A stretch of 64,000 bases of DNA. It comes from Pleurocapsales cyanobacterium LEGE 10410. Its GTDB lineage: Bacteria; Cyanobacteriota; Cyanobacteriia; Cyanobacteriales; Xenococcaceae. The stretch is from positions 1 to 64,000 of the forward strand of contig JADEXJ010000003.1 in assembly GCA_015207195.1 (NCBI GenBank), in the 5' to 3' direction. Both the position numbers and the translations under genes were made by a program. Below the pieces are notes generated by a model, which worked only from the letters and a program-made list of their open reading frames with translations, was not told the origin of the DNA and did not search any database. Position 1 is the stretch's first letter; each line of letters opens with the position of its first letter. Below are positions 47,693-57,231 of this stretch, one piece after another.

Positions 47693-48763
47693 ATGGCTCA
47701 ACCGACTATTTATTTGGCAGTAACCAGTCACGGTTTCGGTCATGCTGTCCGTATGGCAACAGTAGCAGCTAAATTGCAGAAATTACGACCCGACATTGCC
47801 ATAACTTTTGTGACGGTTGCTCCTGAGTGGTTGTTGAAGTCTTATGTCCAGGGATTTACCTATCGTCAGCGTGTTTTTGATGTAGGGGTAATTCAGAGCG
47901 ACAGCCTGACTATGGACAAACAGGCAACTTTGATTCAGATGCAAGAAATTATTGCCAGGGAAGATACTATTATTGCTGAAGAAGCTCAATACATTCGGGA
48001 TCACAATGTCGGCTTAATTCTAGCCGATATTCCTGCTTTAGCTGTTCCCATTGCTCATGCTGCGAACATTCCTTGCTGGATGATGAGTAACTTTGGTTGG
48101 GACTTTATTTATCGCCAGTGGGGAGAAAGCTTTAACGAGGTAGTAAGCTGGATTGAAAATTATTATCGTGAATGCGATCGCCTATTTAGACTTCCTCTTG
48201 CTGAGTCGATGAGTGCCTTTCCTCATATTACTGATGTTGGGTTGACGGGGAGTACGCCTATTTACAACAACGAAGAACTGCGTCAAAAATTTGAGTTGAC
48301 CACACCCGTTGCCAAAACTACTTTATTAACTTTTGGCGGTTTGGGACTGCAAAAAATTCCCTATCAAAATCTTCAACGCTTCCCTGACTGGCAGTTTGTT
48401 ACTTTCGATCGCGCTGCACCAGATTTACCAAACTTACTAAAAGTTGTGAATCAGATGCGTCCTCTAGATTTTATGCCTATTTGCGGGCGAGTAGTCTCCA
48501 AACCAGGTTATAGTACTTTTGCTGAAGCTTTGTGTTGCGATGTCCCGATTATTTCTCTGACTCGTGATGATTTTGCCGAAGCAGAAGTCTTACTCAATGG
48601 TATTCAAGACTATAGCGAGCATTTGATTGTTTCTCAGGATGAGTTTTTGGGCGGAGATTGGAGCTTTTTACATCAAGATCTGGTTCCCCCTCGTAATACA
48701 GAGAGTTTGGCTAAAGATGGTGCCACAGCGATCGCCAGAGAAATCTCTAATTACTTTGCTTGA
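47693..48763 (+). CDS. Glycosyltransferase-like protein (GT-B fold)
   Basis: 356 residues from ATG 47693; a TTG directly before it is possible. The N-terminal segment YLAVTSHGFGHAVRMATVAAKL (about 6-27) and the C-terminal GRVVSKPGYSTFAEALCCDVPII (acceptor and donor lobe motifs) are those of GT-B glycosyltransferases related to the MurG and L-arabinokinase N-terminal domains. The reaction is unknown. No partner kinase domain is attached. Confidence 0.75.
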   Translation: MAQPTIYLAVTSHGFGHAVRMATVAAKLQKLRPDIAITFVTVAPEWLLKSYVQGFTYRQRVFDVGVIQSDSLTMDKQATLIQMQEIIAREDTIIAEEAQYIRDHNVGLILADIPALAVPIAHAANIPCWMMSNFGWDFIYRQWGESFNEVVSWIENYYRECDRLFRLPLAESMSAFPHITDVGLTGSTPIYNNEELRQKFELTTPVAKTTLLTFGGLGLQKIPYQNLQRFPDWQFVTFDRAAPDLPNLLKVVNQMRPLDFMPICGRVVSKPGYSTFAEALCCDVPIISLTRDDFAEAEVLLNGIQDYSEHLIVSQDEFLGGDWSFLHQDLVPPRNTESLAKDGATAIAREISNYFA

Positions 48764-48848
48764 AAAATTGCCACTACTCCCATATCAACTTGGAATAAAT
48801 TGCTGAGGTACGACTAACAACTAATATGCGAAGCGGTATCCTTTAGGA

Positions 48849-48896
48849 CAACTAACAACTAACAACTAACAACTAACAACTATATTACTTATTACT
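48849..48896. repeat. STRR: tandem caactaa units plus attactt
   Basis: About four to five copies of acaacta-type heptamers lie in the spacer before the minus-strand kinase stop. The dispersed word gcgaagcggtatcctttagg is at about 48833-48850, just upstream. Confidence 0.75.
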
Positions 48897-50388
48897 GTAT
48901 TTCCCAAGAATCAATCATTTTTTCTACAGTATTGTAAAACTCAGGAAAATCGTTTTTCTGCGCAGTATAAATAATAATATAAGCCTGATTGTTCTTGATC
49001 GTAAAAGCTTCCATTTGCTTAATCTGCAAACCCTCTTGTTGACGAGAATAAATTACCATCCGACCAGGCGTTTCATCTATTTTTATTCGATAATTTTGTG
49101 CTGCTTCAATTTTACTATTTTTTGCTTGCTCAATCCGCTCAAAAACCGTTTGAGCATATTGTTCTAAACTGATAGGCTCAGAAGATAGGCGTTCGACGGC
49201 AATGTATACTTTTTCTCTAAATAAATCAAGATCGCGCTCTTGAGGTGTGGCAAAAACTACTACTTCTCCAGTAATAGGATCGTCCAATTCACGGCGCGAC
49301 CAAGTTTCAGGATACTTGATACTAAATTGATAATTATTGTTTATATAATTTTCAAAGTCTTTGTAAGAGTTTTTGTTAATTCCAATAAATATAATTACTA
49401 AAGCAATCACAAAAGGTAGGCTCAATAAGAGCCAAATTAATTTCTGAATTAGTGCTGAGCGATAGTTGCCTTGATGTTTCGCTTTATCTTTGGCTGTTGC
49501 CAGAGGAGTTGCTGATAGTTGTGAGGTGTTAAAAAAAGGCGGTGGTAAAGTAATTACGTTTTGATTAAAATCCAGTTCTGCCAAAATTTCAGCAGCAGAT
49601 TGATAGCGTATGGCAGAGCGATCGCCTACCATTTTATTAAGAATCCCAGCTAGTTTGGGTGTAATCTCAGCTATAGCTAATTGTGAATCTGATTGTTGTA
49701 AAGTGTTTTCCGATACCAAAGATTTTGCCTGAATAAATTCAGTAATATTACCTGTCAGAGCATAAATAATGGTTTTTCCCAAGGCATAAATATCGCCAGC
49801 AACATCTAAATTTGTCTCTCCTGGCGGAGCAAAATCAGCATTAGCTATATTTTTTGCAGAGCGATCGCTAAATAAAATAGCGTTGTCGAGCATAGCAAAA
49901 TCAGTTAAAAACTTTCTCCCGTCTTGATGCTCGATCAAACTTGAAGGCTGTATATTACGGTGTATAACCTCTGCTTGGTGAGCAAACTCTAAAATTCCTA
50001 AAATTTCTTGTAGCCAACTAACTGCTTCAGCTTCGTTGATCAAGCCAGTCTCTAGTTTCTGCCGTAAACTTTGACCCTCGATATGTTCTTGAACCAAATA
50101 AAACTCGCGATCGCATTCAAAAAAAGCCAATAGTTGAGGAATTTGTGGATGCTGGCTGATGTTTTTTAAGGCATTACCCCGATCTACGAAGGTTTGAAGA
50201 GTTTTCCGCCAGGATTGAGTCCCCAAAACTTCATTGTCGTATTGAGGCTGTAGCCTTTCTATTTCACATTGCCCCAAGCTTGGCTCTCGAAGATCTTCGG
50301 CAAGATAAACTATACTAAGAGCGTTTTGACTTAGTTCTCGGAGAATACGATAGCGATCGCATAATATTTTACCAACTATTGACTCCAT
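48892..50388 (-). CDS. Degenerate serine/threonine protein kinase with a membrane anchor and PsbP-like domain
   Basis: 498 residues, ATG start. Kinase-like domain at 8-270: the glycine loop is replaced by SQNALS, the VAIK lysine by Glu (QCEIERL), the HRD Asp by Asn and the following Lys and Asn are changed too (HRNIQPSSLI). DFG survives only as DFA. It is therefore a pseudokinase by sequence. A membrane segment lies near 313-334 (LIWLLLSLPFVIALVIIFIG), followed by an extracytoplasmic PsbP/DUF1795-like domain at about 350-498 (YQFSIKYPETW ... WEIQ). Known cyanobacterial kinases of this layout have the catalytic residues intact. Binding role is inferred. Confidence 0.88.
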   Translation of the reverse strand: MESIVGKILCDRYRILRELSQNALSIVYLAEDLREPSLGQCEIERLQPQYDNEVLGTQSWRKTLQTFVDRGNALKNISQHPQIPQLLAFFECDREFYLVQEHIEGQSLRQKLETGLINEAEAVSWLQEILGILEFAHQAEVIHRNIQPSSLIEHQDGRKFLTDFAMLDNAILFSDRSAKNIANADFAPPGETNLDVAGDIYALGKTIIYALTGNITEFIQAKSLVSENTLQQSDSQLAIAEITPKLAGILNKMVGDRSAIRYQSAAEILAELDFNQNVITLPPPFFNTSQLSATPLATAKDKAKHQGNYRSALIQKLIWLLLSLPFVIALVIIFIGINKNSYKDFENYINNNYQFSIKYPETWSRRELDDPITGEVVVFATPQERDLDLFREKVYIAVERLSSEPISLEQYAQTVFERIEQAKNSKIEAAQNYRIKIDETPGRMVIYSRQQEGLQIKQMEAFTIKNNQAYIIIYTAQKNDFPEFYNTVEKMIDSWEIQ

Positions 50389-50449
50389 GCATACCCATTT
50401 AGATCTATCGTGGCAAACAAATACAGAGTTCTATTGTAACTAAAAGAAT

Positions 50450-51061
50450 TTAGCCTGATAGTTCCCGATTTAACTCATCCAAACGAGCCAAAACTTCTTG
50501 GCTATGAATACTTGGTCTAACACCCAAAAAAGTCTCGCGCAAAATCCCCTGGGGATCGATTAAGTAGGTATGTCTTAAAGACATTGCTCCTAACCATGAA
50601 CCGTAGGTTTTGCTAATCCTGCCGTCTGTATCAGCTAGCAAGGGAAATTTGAGTCCCTCCGAGTCGCAAAATTCGCGATGAGAATCAACATCATCTACAC
50701 TAACCCCTAAAATTTGCGCGTTTCTTGCTTCATATTCTGCTAGATCTTGTTGAAAACGTCGAGCCTCTAAAGTACAGCCCGAAGTAAAATCTTTAGGGTA
50801 AAAATATAGTACGACCCACTGACCTCGATAATCTTGTAGGGCAATATTTCCCTCTCCCGTATTGGTAGGAAGAGTAAATTCAGGAGCAGGCTGATCGAGA
50901 AGTGGTTGTTTACCGCCCATTGCCCAAGCGGGAGACACGGTACACCAAGAAAGCAACAAAGATAAAGCGATCGCCAACCAAAAACGAACGTGGAAAATAC
51001 GCTGTGAGACAACCCAACCCTGTATCAAACTAGGTCTCTGAATTAAAAACAAACGTTTCAT
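50450..51061 (-). CDS. Peroxiredoxin of the PrxQ/Bcp group
   Basis: 203 residues, ATG start. A signal or anchor at about 25-48 (FWLAIALSLLLSWCTVSPAWA) points to the lumen or periplasm. The peroxidatic cysteine is in DFTSGCTLEA; the usual PrxQ resolving cysteine five residues later is Arg-Phe here (CTLEARRF), but another cysteine is present in REFCDSEGL. So it may use a different partner or mechanism. It reduces hydroperoxides with thioredoxin. The anchor in front of PrxQ is notable. Confidence 0.88.
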   Translation of the reverse strand: MKRLFLIQRPSLIQGWVVSQRIFHVRFWLAIALSLLLSWCTVSPAWAMGGKQPLLDQPAPEFTLPTNTGEGNIALQDYRGQWVVLYFYPKDFTSGCTLEARRFQQDLAEYEARNAQILGVSVDDVDSHREFCDSEGLKFPLLADTDGRISKTYGSWLGAMSLRHTYLIDPQGILRETFLGVRPSIHSQEVLARLDELNRELSG

Positions 51062-51229
51062 AATCTACAAAAATATGATTTACTTTACATAAGATTACAA
51101 GCAATGCTGAAACCATAACAAAAATTTAACGGACATCAATCTAGTATGGTTTTGGTTGAGTGCCTGTTTCTATAATCATTAGTCAATCTTGTTGCCCTGA
51201 ATCAAGCTTATTCAAAAGAGCCACCAATT

Positions 51230-52393
51230 ATGAGTACAGATTTAATCCCCCCCCATGGCGGTGAGCTAATCAATCGTTTAGCTACCCCCGAAGAGAAACA
51301 AAACTTTATAGCTAAAGCAGATTCTTTGCCTAGAGTCCAGTTAGACAAAAGAGCAACTTCCGACCTGGTGATGATTGCCATCGGTGGTTTTAGCCCTATC
51401 AATGGTTTTATGGGACAACAAGACTATTTAGGCGTAGTCAAAGATATGCGTCTTGCCAATGGTTTGCCATGGTCAGTACCCGTAACTCTATCTGTGACCG
51501 CAGAAGTAGCTGAACCTCTAACCCTCGGCAGTTTGATTCGCTTGGACAACCCTGAGGGTAAATTTATTGGAGTTTTAGAATTAACTGAAAAATACAGTTA
51601 TGACAAAGAGTTAGAGGCAGAAAACGTCTATCGCACCAAAGAAGACAAGCATCCTGGGGTAAAGGTAGTTTACGACCAGGGAGAAATCAATCTAGCAGGT
51701 TCAGTTTGGTTGCTAGAGCGAGAAGCTCATCCTCAGTTCCCAGATTATCAGATCGATCCTGCTGCTTCTAGAGATCTGTTCCAAGAAAGAGGTTGGAAAA
51801 CCGTAGTCGGATTTCAAACTCGCAACCCGATTCACCGCGCCCATGAATATATCATTAAGTGTGCTTTAGAAATTGTCGATGGTCTATTTCTTCATCCTCT
51901 GGTAGGGGCAACCAAAAGTGACGATATTCCTGCGGATGTTAGAATGCGCTGTTACGAAATTATGATGGAAAACTATTTTCCTCAAGATCGGGTCATTTTA
52001 GCGATTAACCCTTCGGCAATGCGCTATGCAGGTCCTAGAGAAGCAATTTTTCACGCTTTAATCCGCAAAAACTATGGCTGCACTCACTTTATTGTCGGTC
52101 GCGATCATGCTGGGGTCGGAGATTACTACGGTACTTACGATGCTCAAGAAATCTTTGGTCAATTTAAGCCCGAAGAGCTAGGTATTGCCCCGCTTAAATT
52201 TGAACACGCTTTTTACTGTACTCGTACTGAGCAAATGGCAACAGCTAAAACTAGCCCTGCAACAAAAGAAGAACGGATTCACCTGTCGGGAACCAAAGTT
52301 CGGGCAATGCTGAGAGAAGGAAAAACTCCACCTCCCCAGTTTTCTCGCCCCAAAGTTGCAGAAGAGTTAGCCAAGGCGATGAAAGTTGATTGA
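51230..52393 (+). CDS. sat: Sulfate adenylyltransferase (ATP sulfurylase)
   Basis: 387 residues, ATG start; the monofunctional form without an APS kinase tail. It makes adenylyl sulfate from ATP and sulfate. The active-site motifs [13 protein letters not shown] and [12 protein letters not shown] are intact, and [22 protein letters not shown] matches the C-terminal part. It stands alone, with no sulfate transporter or reductase gene adjacent. Confidence 0.97.
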   Translation: MSTDLIPPHGGELINRLATPEEKQNFIAKADSLPRVQLDKRATSDLVMIAIGGFSPINGFMGQQDYLGVVKDMRLANGLPWSVPVTLSVTAEVAEPLTLGSLIRLDNPEGKFIGVLELTEKYSYDKELEAENVYRTKEDKHPGVKVVYDQGEINLAGSVWLLEREAHPQFPDYQIDPAASRDLFQERGWKTVVGFQTRNPIHRAHEYIIKCALEIVDGLFLHPLVGATKSDDIPADVRMRCYEIMMENYFPQDRVILAINPSAMRYAGPREAIFHALIRKNYGCTHFIVGRDHAGVGDYYGTYDAQEIFGQFKPEELGIAPLKFEHAFYCTRTEQMATAKTSPATKEERIHLSGTKVRAMLREGKTPPPQFSRPKVAEELAKAMKVD

Positions 52394-52423
52394 AGTAGCA
52401 AAATTCCTCAACAAATCTTGGGG

Positions 52424-52466
52424 CAACAGTCGCTATAATAGGAGCGATTTAAACAATAGACTGTTG
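52424..52466. other. Inverted repeat after sat
   Basis: Perfect 8-base arms caacagtc (52424-52431) and gactgttg (52459-52466) with a weak inner pairing. It could form a hairpin at the end of the sat transcript, but there is no T tract. Its right arm touches the GTG of the next small frame. Confidence 0.45.
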
Positions 52467-52636
52467 TGCTGAGGTACGTTTTCGCCTACGAGATAACTAT
52501 TTATCACCAAAGCAAAACCATACATAACACTATCTATTGGTTACAGAGAGAAGAGCCTGAATTGTTCTTAATCTGTAACCTTGATGATTTTGAGCAACGT
52601 TTAACAGCTATTATTGATAGGCTAAACGCATTCTAG
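52466..52636 (+). CDS. Possible small protein, 56 residues
   Basis: From GTG 52466 to TAG 52634-52636, ending 15 bases before the orthocaspase-like gene. The translation (RYVFAYEITIYHQSKTIHN ... ERLTAIIDRLNAF-like end) looks like a folded soluble mini-domain. I do not recognise a family. Start is on the edge of a hairpin arm and could be a false frame. Confidence 0.3.
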   Translation: MLRYVFAYEITIYHQSKTIHNTIYWLQREEPELFLICNLDDFEQRLTAIIDRLNAF

Positions 52637-52651
52637 AAGCTAGTAGCTGAT

Positions 52652-54958
52652 ATGAAACTTGACCGCAGAACTTTTCTACAGCAAGCTGGACTGGCTTTGT
52701 TTACTTGGGGAGCAACCGAAGCTGGAATCTCATCTCTAGTTAACAATAACCATCTGGCAAGATCGATCGCCAATTATCAACAGACTTTAGCTCAGCCTAC
52801 CAACCGTAAGCTTGCTCTGTTAGTGGGGATCAATCGTTATCCAAATTATGAGCATCTAACGGGGTGCTTGACAGATATTGAGCTGCAACGGGAGCTATTG
52901 ATTCACCGTTTTGGCTTTAATCCCAGTGATATTATTACCTTGAGCGATCGCCTGGCTACTAGAGAAAACATCGAAACTACTTTTATCGAACACTTGGGAC
53001 AGGCTAAAGCAGATGATGTAGTAGTATTTCACTTCAGTGGTTACGGCGGTCAAATTAAAATGCCGTTGTCTGTAGATGGCAATAATCTTAAAGCAGAAAA
53101 CACCAGCAGTCCTGCTTGGGATAGTCCTGGTGCTTTCCGTTTGGTCAACAGCTTTATTCCAGTAAACGGAGTATCGTCTTCCGCCAAAAAATCTCGCGCC
53201 AACGGTATTTTGCAAGAGAGTCTTTTGGTATTAGCCCAATCTTTGTCTACCGCCAAGTGTACTTTTGTCTTAGATACCAGCTTTAATACTACTTCGGCAA
53301 GCAAACACAGCAACCTGAAGATTCGTTCTGTTTCCCAGGTTTTTGAAGATCTCAGCCCTCAAGAATTAGCTTTTTTGGCAGAATTAAATGCTGATTTGGC
53401 TAGCAAAGGACTCAAGGCGAGTAAAAGAGTCTCCTCCTTACCTGGAGTGGTTCTTTCTGCTAGCGGTAAAAACCAAGTAGCAGCCGAAAGACAGTGGGAT
53501 AGTTTTAGTGCAGGACTGTTTACCCACGCTTTAACTCGGCATCTTTGGCAGATTACGCCTAGTAGCAAAATGCAGCTAGCTTTGGCTAGAAGCGCAGAAA
53601 CGGTAGAACAGGTGATGGGTAGACAGCAACAGCCTAGTTTGAATAGCACTGATAAAATGGCGATCGCTTATTATCTGGCTGCTAGTGATGCTCCCCAGGC
53701 GATAGGAGTTATTAGTAAGGCAGATAACAATAACAATATAGAGCTAAAGCTTTTGGGCTTGCCTGCCAACATACTCGATTGCTATGAAGTTAATTCCTGT
53801 TTTAGTTCGATCCCGAATAACGTTCCTCAACTACAGCTAAAATCTCAAGAAGGTCTAGTTGCCAAAACCAAATTATTATCGACAATTATTGAATCTCCTC
53901 AAGTAGGTCAGTTGGTGAATGAATCGCTGCGAATGTTGAAGCGGGACTTGAAATTGACCTTGGCAATGGATTTTGACTTGGAAAGAATTGAACGGGTTGA
54001 TGCTACTAGCGCGCTAGCTAATATACCTGCGATTAGTTCGGCAATAGTATCTGGAGAACAACACGCCGATTGCCTATTGGGAAAAGTTAGTTCAGTCCCC
54101 ACCTCAGAAGCAATTACTGATTCAGAAACTAAAAAACCGACCTTTAGCTATGGTTTGTATACTGCTGGAGGAGTATTAATTGATAAAACTACAGGACTAG
54201 AAGAAGAAGCAGTTAAAATCGCCATCGACCGCCTACAGCCTCAATTTAACAACCTATTAACAGCTAAATGGCTGGAATTGACCAATAACGAGTTTTCTTC
54301 ACAATTAAAGGTGAGTGCTACCCTGACCGCCAAAGGAGAAAAACCAACTGCTGGCTGGCGGAGAACCACATTTCCTGTAGAGAATCAACAGCTATCTACC
54401 AAAAAAACCCGTTTCGCTACAAATAGCTTGAATACCGAGTCAGCTAATGCCTCACCTTTCCTAGCCAAAGGTGCAGAAATAGAACTGACCCTGAACAATT
54501 TTAGCGATCGCCAACTCTATGCCCTACTGTTGGGCGTTGATTCTGATAGTGATATTTTTGCTCTTTATACCCCGATTCAACCCTCCAAGGCTGAAGCAGA
54601 AGCTCGCTTAGAAAACATTGCGATCGCCCCTGGCAACAAATTGGTCATTCCTCCAGTAGAAAATTCTTGGCAATGGAAAGCTCCTGAATCGGCTGGAATT
54701 AATACGCTATATGCAATTTTTGCCGTCCAACCTTTTGCCAATACTCTTAAAGCCTTGACTACACAACCCAACTTTAAGCTGGATCGAGAGCAGGTATTAA
54801 AAGTGACTAATCCCCTAGAGGTAGTAAATTCTTTAATGCAAGATTTACACAATGCTAGTTCGGTCGCCGATAGTTTCTTGCCCAAGGATGATGTCTATGC
54901 TTTAGATGTCAATAGTTGGGCAACTTTAAATTTTGTCTATGAAGTAGCAAATCTCTAA
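52652..54958 (+). CDS. Tat-exported orthocaspase-like protein, probably inactive
   Basis: 768 residues, ATG start. The N-terminus DRRTFLQQAGLALF fits a Tat signal. A p20-like caspase domain spans about 50-345: KLALLVGINRYPNYEHLTGCLTDIELQRELL matches the family. But the catalytic His position is Tyr (HFSGYGGQ) and the catalytic Cys position is Ser (VLDTSFNT). This is the Y-S pseudo-variant known among cyanobacterial orthocaspases. The C-terminal 400 residues include a DUF4384-like part (ELTLNNFSDRQLYALLLGVDSD). The LpxB-like gene follows after three bases. Confidence 0.85.
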   Translation: MKLDRRTFLQQAGLALFTWGATEAGISSLVNNNHLARSIANYQQTLAQPTNRKLALLVGINRYPNYEHLTGCLTDIELQRELLIHRFGFNPSDIITLSDRLATRENIETTFIEHLGQAKADDVVVFHFSGYGGQIKMPLSVDGNNLKAENTSSPAWDSPGAFRLVNSFIPVNGVSSSAKKSRANGILQESLLVLAQSLSTAKCTFVLDTSFNTTSASKHSNLKIRSVSQVFEDLSPQELAFLAELNADLASKGLKASKRVSSLPGVVLSASGKNQVAAERQWDSFSAGLFTHALTRHLWQITPSSKMQLALARSAETVEQVMGRQQQPSLNSTDKMAIAYYLAASDAPQAIGVISKADNNNNIELKLLGLPANILDCYEVNSCFSSIPNNVPQLQLKSQEGLVAKTKLLSTIIESPQVGQLVNESLRMLKRDLKLTLAMDFDLERIERVDATSALANIPAISSAIVSGEQHADCLLGKVSSVPTSEAITDSETKKPTFSYGLYTAGGVLIDKTTGLEEEAVKIAIDRLQPQFNNLLTAKWLELTNNEFSSQLKVSATLTAKGEKPTAGWRRTTFPVENQQLSTKKTRFATNSLNTESANASPFLAKGAEIELTLNNFSDRQLYALLLGVDSDSDIFALYTPIQPSKAEAEARLENIAIAPGNKLVIPPVENSWQWKAPESAGINTLYAIFAVQPFANTLKALTTQPNFKLDREQVLKVTNPLEVVNSLMQDLHNASSVADSFLPKDDVYALDVNSWATLNFVYEVANL

Positions 54959-54961
54959 CGG

Positions 54962-56251
54962 ATGAACTTACATCGATTGTCGAGCAAATCTGGTGATCTG
55001 CAACCGACTGATATTGTTATTTTGTCTAATGGACCAGGAGAAATCATAACCTGGGTGCGCCCCGTAGTTAAACACCTGAATAAAGTTCTAGGAGACTGGC
55101 AAAATCTAAGAATTTCGGTGCTGTTGTCTCCTTGTCCCCACAGCACGGGGCAAGAAGCTGCGATCGCCTCTAGCTATCGAGGGGTAGATCGGGTACTACC
55201 AGCCTCAGATTTCTGGGATTTTTTACTTTGGGGCAAAACAAAAGACCATTGGCAATGGTACGAGCGTGGCATCGTCGTCTTTTTGGGTGGCGACCAGTTT
55301 TATACCGTTGCTATTAGTAAACGATTGCAATACTCTAGCTTAATTTATGCTGAATGGGATGCCCGTTGGTATCGTTTGGTCGATCGCTTTGCAGCTATGA
55401 ATCAACGGGTAATTGAACGAGTTCCTAAGTCTTATCAAGCCAAGTTTGATTTAGTGGGAGACTTGATGGCAGACGTGGCTTTAGAAGTTGAATCACGGGA
55501 TACTAGATCTAATACCGATACTCCTTTAATTGGGCTATTAGTCGGTTCAAAACCCGCCAAGCTGTTGCAGGGGGTTCCCTTGTGCATGGCGATCGCCGAA
55601 CAGATTCACCAACAACAACCCCAAGTTCAGTTGATGATTCCCGTTGCACCTACCCTCGATCTGACTACCCTGAGTAAATATGCTAATCGACGAGACAACC
55701 CACTCATCCCATCTTTGGGCAATGTGGAGGGCAAATTGGTTACAGTGGGGGAAGCAACAACTTATCTGGAAACTTCAGGAGGCACTAAAATTCGCCTGAT
55801 TACAGAATTTCCTGCCTATCGAGATCTAATCTGCTGTCAGCTATGCTTGACTACAGTGGGGGCAAATACGGCAGAATTAACCGCTTTAGGCATCCCGATG
55901 ATTGTTTTATTGCCGACTCAACAACTAGATGCCATGCGTTCTTGGGATGGGCTACCAGGAATTTTAGCCAATCTACCAGGGGTGGGAACGGCATTAGCCA
56001 AGCTGATAAATTGGTTGGTTCTTAAGCAAGGAAGGCTGTTTGCCTGGCCCAATATTTGGGCGGGACGGGAAATTGTTCCCGAATTGGTGGGTAAGTTAGA
56101 GCCAGAAGCGATCGCTCTTTTGGTTCTAGATTATCTAGCTCATCCCGACAAACTGCAAAACATACATGATAGTTTAATCACAGTAAGAAGTAAAACTGGC
56201 GCAGCAGAACAGATTGCAGATATAATAAAACAGGAAATAACTAAAACTTAA
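54962..56251 (+). CDS. Lipid-A-disaccharide-synthase-like protein (cyanobacterial paralogue)
   Basis: 429 residues, ATG start, three bases after the orthocaspase-like stop. Resembles the LpxB-like family of cyanobacteria: DIVILSNGPGEIITWVRPVVKHL at the start and CQLCLTTVGANTAELTALGIPMIVLLP in the C-terminal lobe, GT-B style. Classical LpxB motifs are loose, so a different disaccharide or glycolipid reaction is possible. The tight spacing suggests translational coupling with the caspase-like gene. Confidence 0.8.
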   Translation: MNLHRLSSKSGDLQPTDIVILSNGPGEIITWVRPVVKHLNKVLGDWQNLRISVLLSPCPHSTGQEAAIASSYRGVDRVLPASDFWDFLLWGKTKDHWQWYERGIVVFLGGDQFYTVAISKRLQYSSLIYAEWDARWYRLVDRFAAMNQRVIERVPKSYQAKFDLVGDLMADVALEVESRDTRSNTDTPLIGLLVGSKPAKLLQGVPLCMAIAEQIHQQQPQVQLMIPVAPTLDLTTLSKYANRRDNPLIPSLGNVEGKLVTVGEATTYLETSGGTKIRLITEFPAYRDLICCQLCLTTVGANTAELTALGIPMIVLLPTQQLDAMRSWDGLPGILANLPGVGTALAKLINWLVLKQGRLFAWPNIWAGREIVPELVGKLEPEAIALLVLDYLAHPDKLQNIHDSLITVRSKTGAAEQIADIIKQEITKT

Positions 56252-57231
56252 TAATTACTCAAGCTCATTAAATTTTTGGTTTTAGTCAGCCAGATTATTT
56301 AGCTGTTTACCTGATTTCCTTGCCAAAGATCGCTTTTTGAGGTTATATTCAGGTTAAAATTTGGTAGAGTAATATCTCAGCAATTTCACGACCGCTTAGT
56401 AATTATAGTCAGAGCAATGTCAATTTGGCTGGCGAGCGCCCCTAGCGGTGGTCGAGCCAATCGCTACTTCAAGCATCTAGAATTCCCCAGTCGCCCAAAA
56501 ATTACATCAATCTGCTAAGACTTTACTAATCTTAATGAAATGGCTGATACTTTCCCAAATCCGTTATCAAGGGAACTGCTGTGTGGAGAGGCTGGATCCG
56601 TATCGTAGCAATGCTCCATCCTGGTTGGACAAAAGACGGTCAGCATTTTGGAGAAATTCCACGAGCGCGATTCTACAAGCTGAATGCGATTCAGCGTAGC
56701 TCGCGCTCAGAATCGCGCCCTCAGAATTTAGTTTGAGTGCCGAACAAGTCTCGCCCTAGGCAACGCAGAGTTGTGAAAGTGGTTCGACCCCGCCCCACGG
56801 CGCAAAGTTCCAGACAAATCCCTGAGGTCTCTCTAGGCAAGGCGGACTAAAAAAAGCTTACCAAGACACAGCGGAGCGTCACCGTTTCAGCTATTTGTTT
56901 TTACAACTTCTGACCGTGGATTCCTTTGATCGGCTTCTTATTTAAGAGCAGAAAAAGTAGAAAGCTAATTTTACAATAGACAGATAATCAGCTTCCAAAC
57001 ACTAGCTAAATAATTCAAGTAATATTTATTCTAATAGTCTTTAGATATTATTTGCCCACGTCTAAATCCTTTGTAGCTATATCTGCGGGATTTACCGATT
57101 GATTTCTATTTTACGATTTTTTTGCATTGAAGATTACAAAACCAATCATGGACTACTTCTCGATCGATGTATTGCATGGTTTTACGACAGGCTAATCAGT
57201 AATCAGCCATCATAATTTTTGAGGAAAATTA
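56252..57231. other. Long spacer with GC-richer structured core, upstream of rne
   Basis: 980 bases with no recognised gene. 56400-56900 is less AT-rich than its flanks. It contains a nested hairpin set at 56665-56718: outer arms gcgcgattct and agaatcgcgc enclose the perfect gctgaat-gcg-attcagc hairpin (56679-56695). Two imperfect copies of a ctaggcaacgc-type word follow (near 56756 and 56834), then cggagcgtca near 56872. The AT-rich part from about 56940 to 57231 would be the long rne leader, which other cyanobacteria use for autoregulation; this is inference. Confidence 0.5.
56665..56718. ncRNA. Nested-hairpin element, possible structured RNA
   Basis: Ten-base perfect outer arms surround a perfect 7-bp inner hairpin. 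No protein frame accounts for it. It does not match rnpB, tmRNA or SRP RNA core motifs that I could recognise. It could be a structural RNA, a decayed mobile-element end or a spacer repeat. Confidence 0.35.

Noticed and set aside
56780-56810. ggttcgaccccgcc considered as a tRNA or tmRNA T-arm
   Set aside because: The stem is imperfect and no acceptor, D or anticodon arm could be drawn around it, and no tmRNA 5' end is nearby.
56252-57231. Spacer considered as rnpB or SRP RNA
   Set aside because: The conserved ggaaagtccgggc and ggtcaggtccggaaggaagcagc-type cores were not found on either strand.
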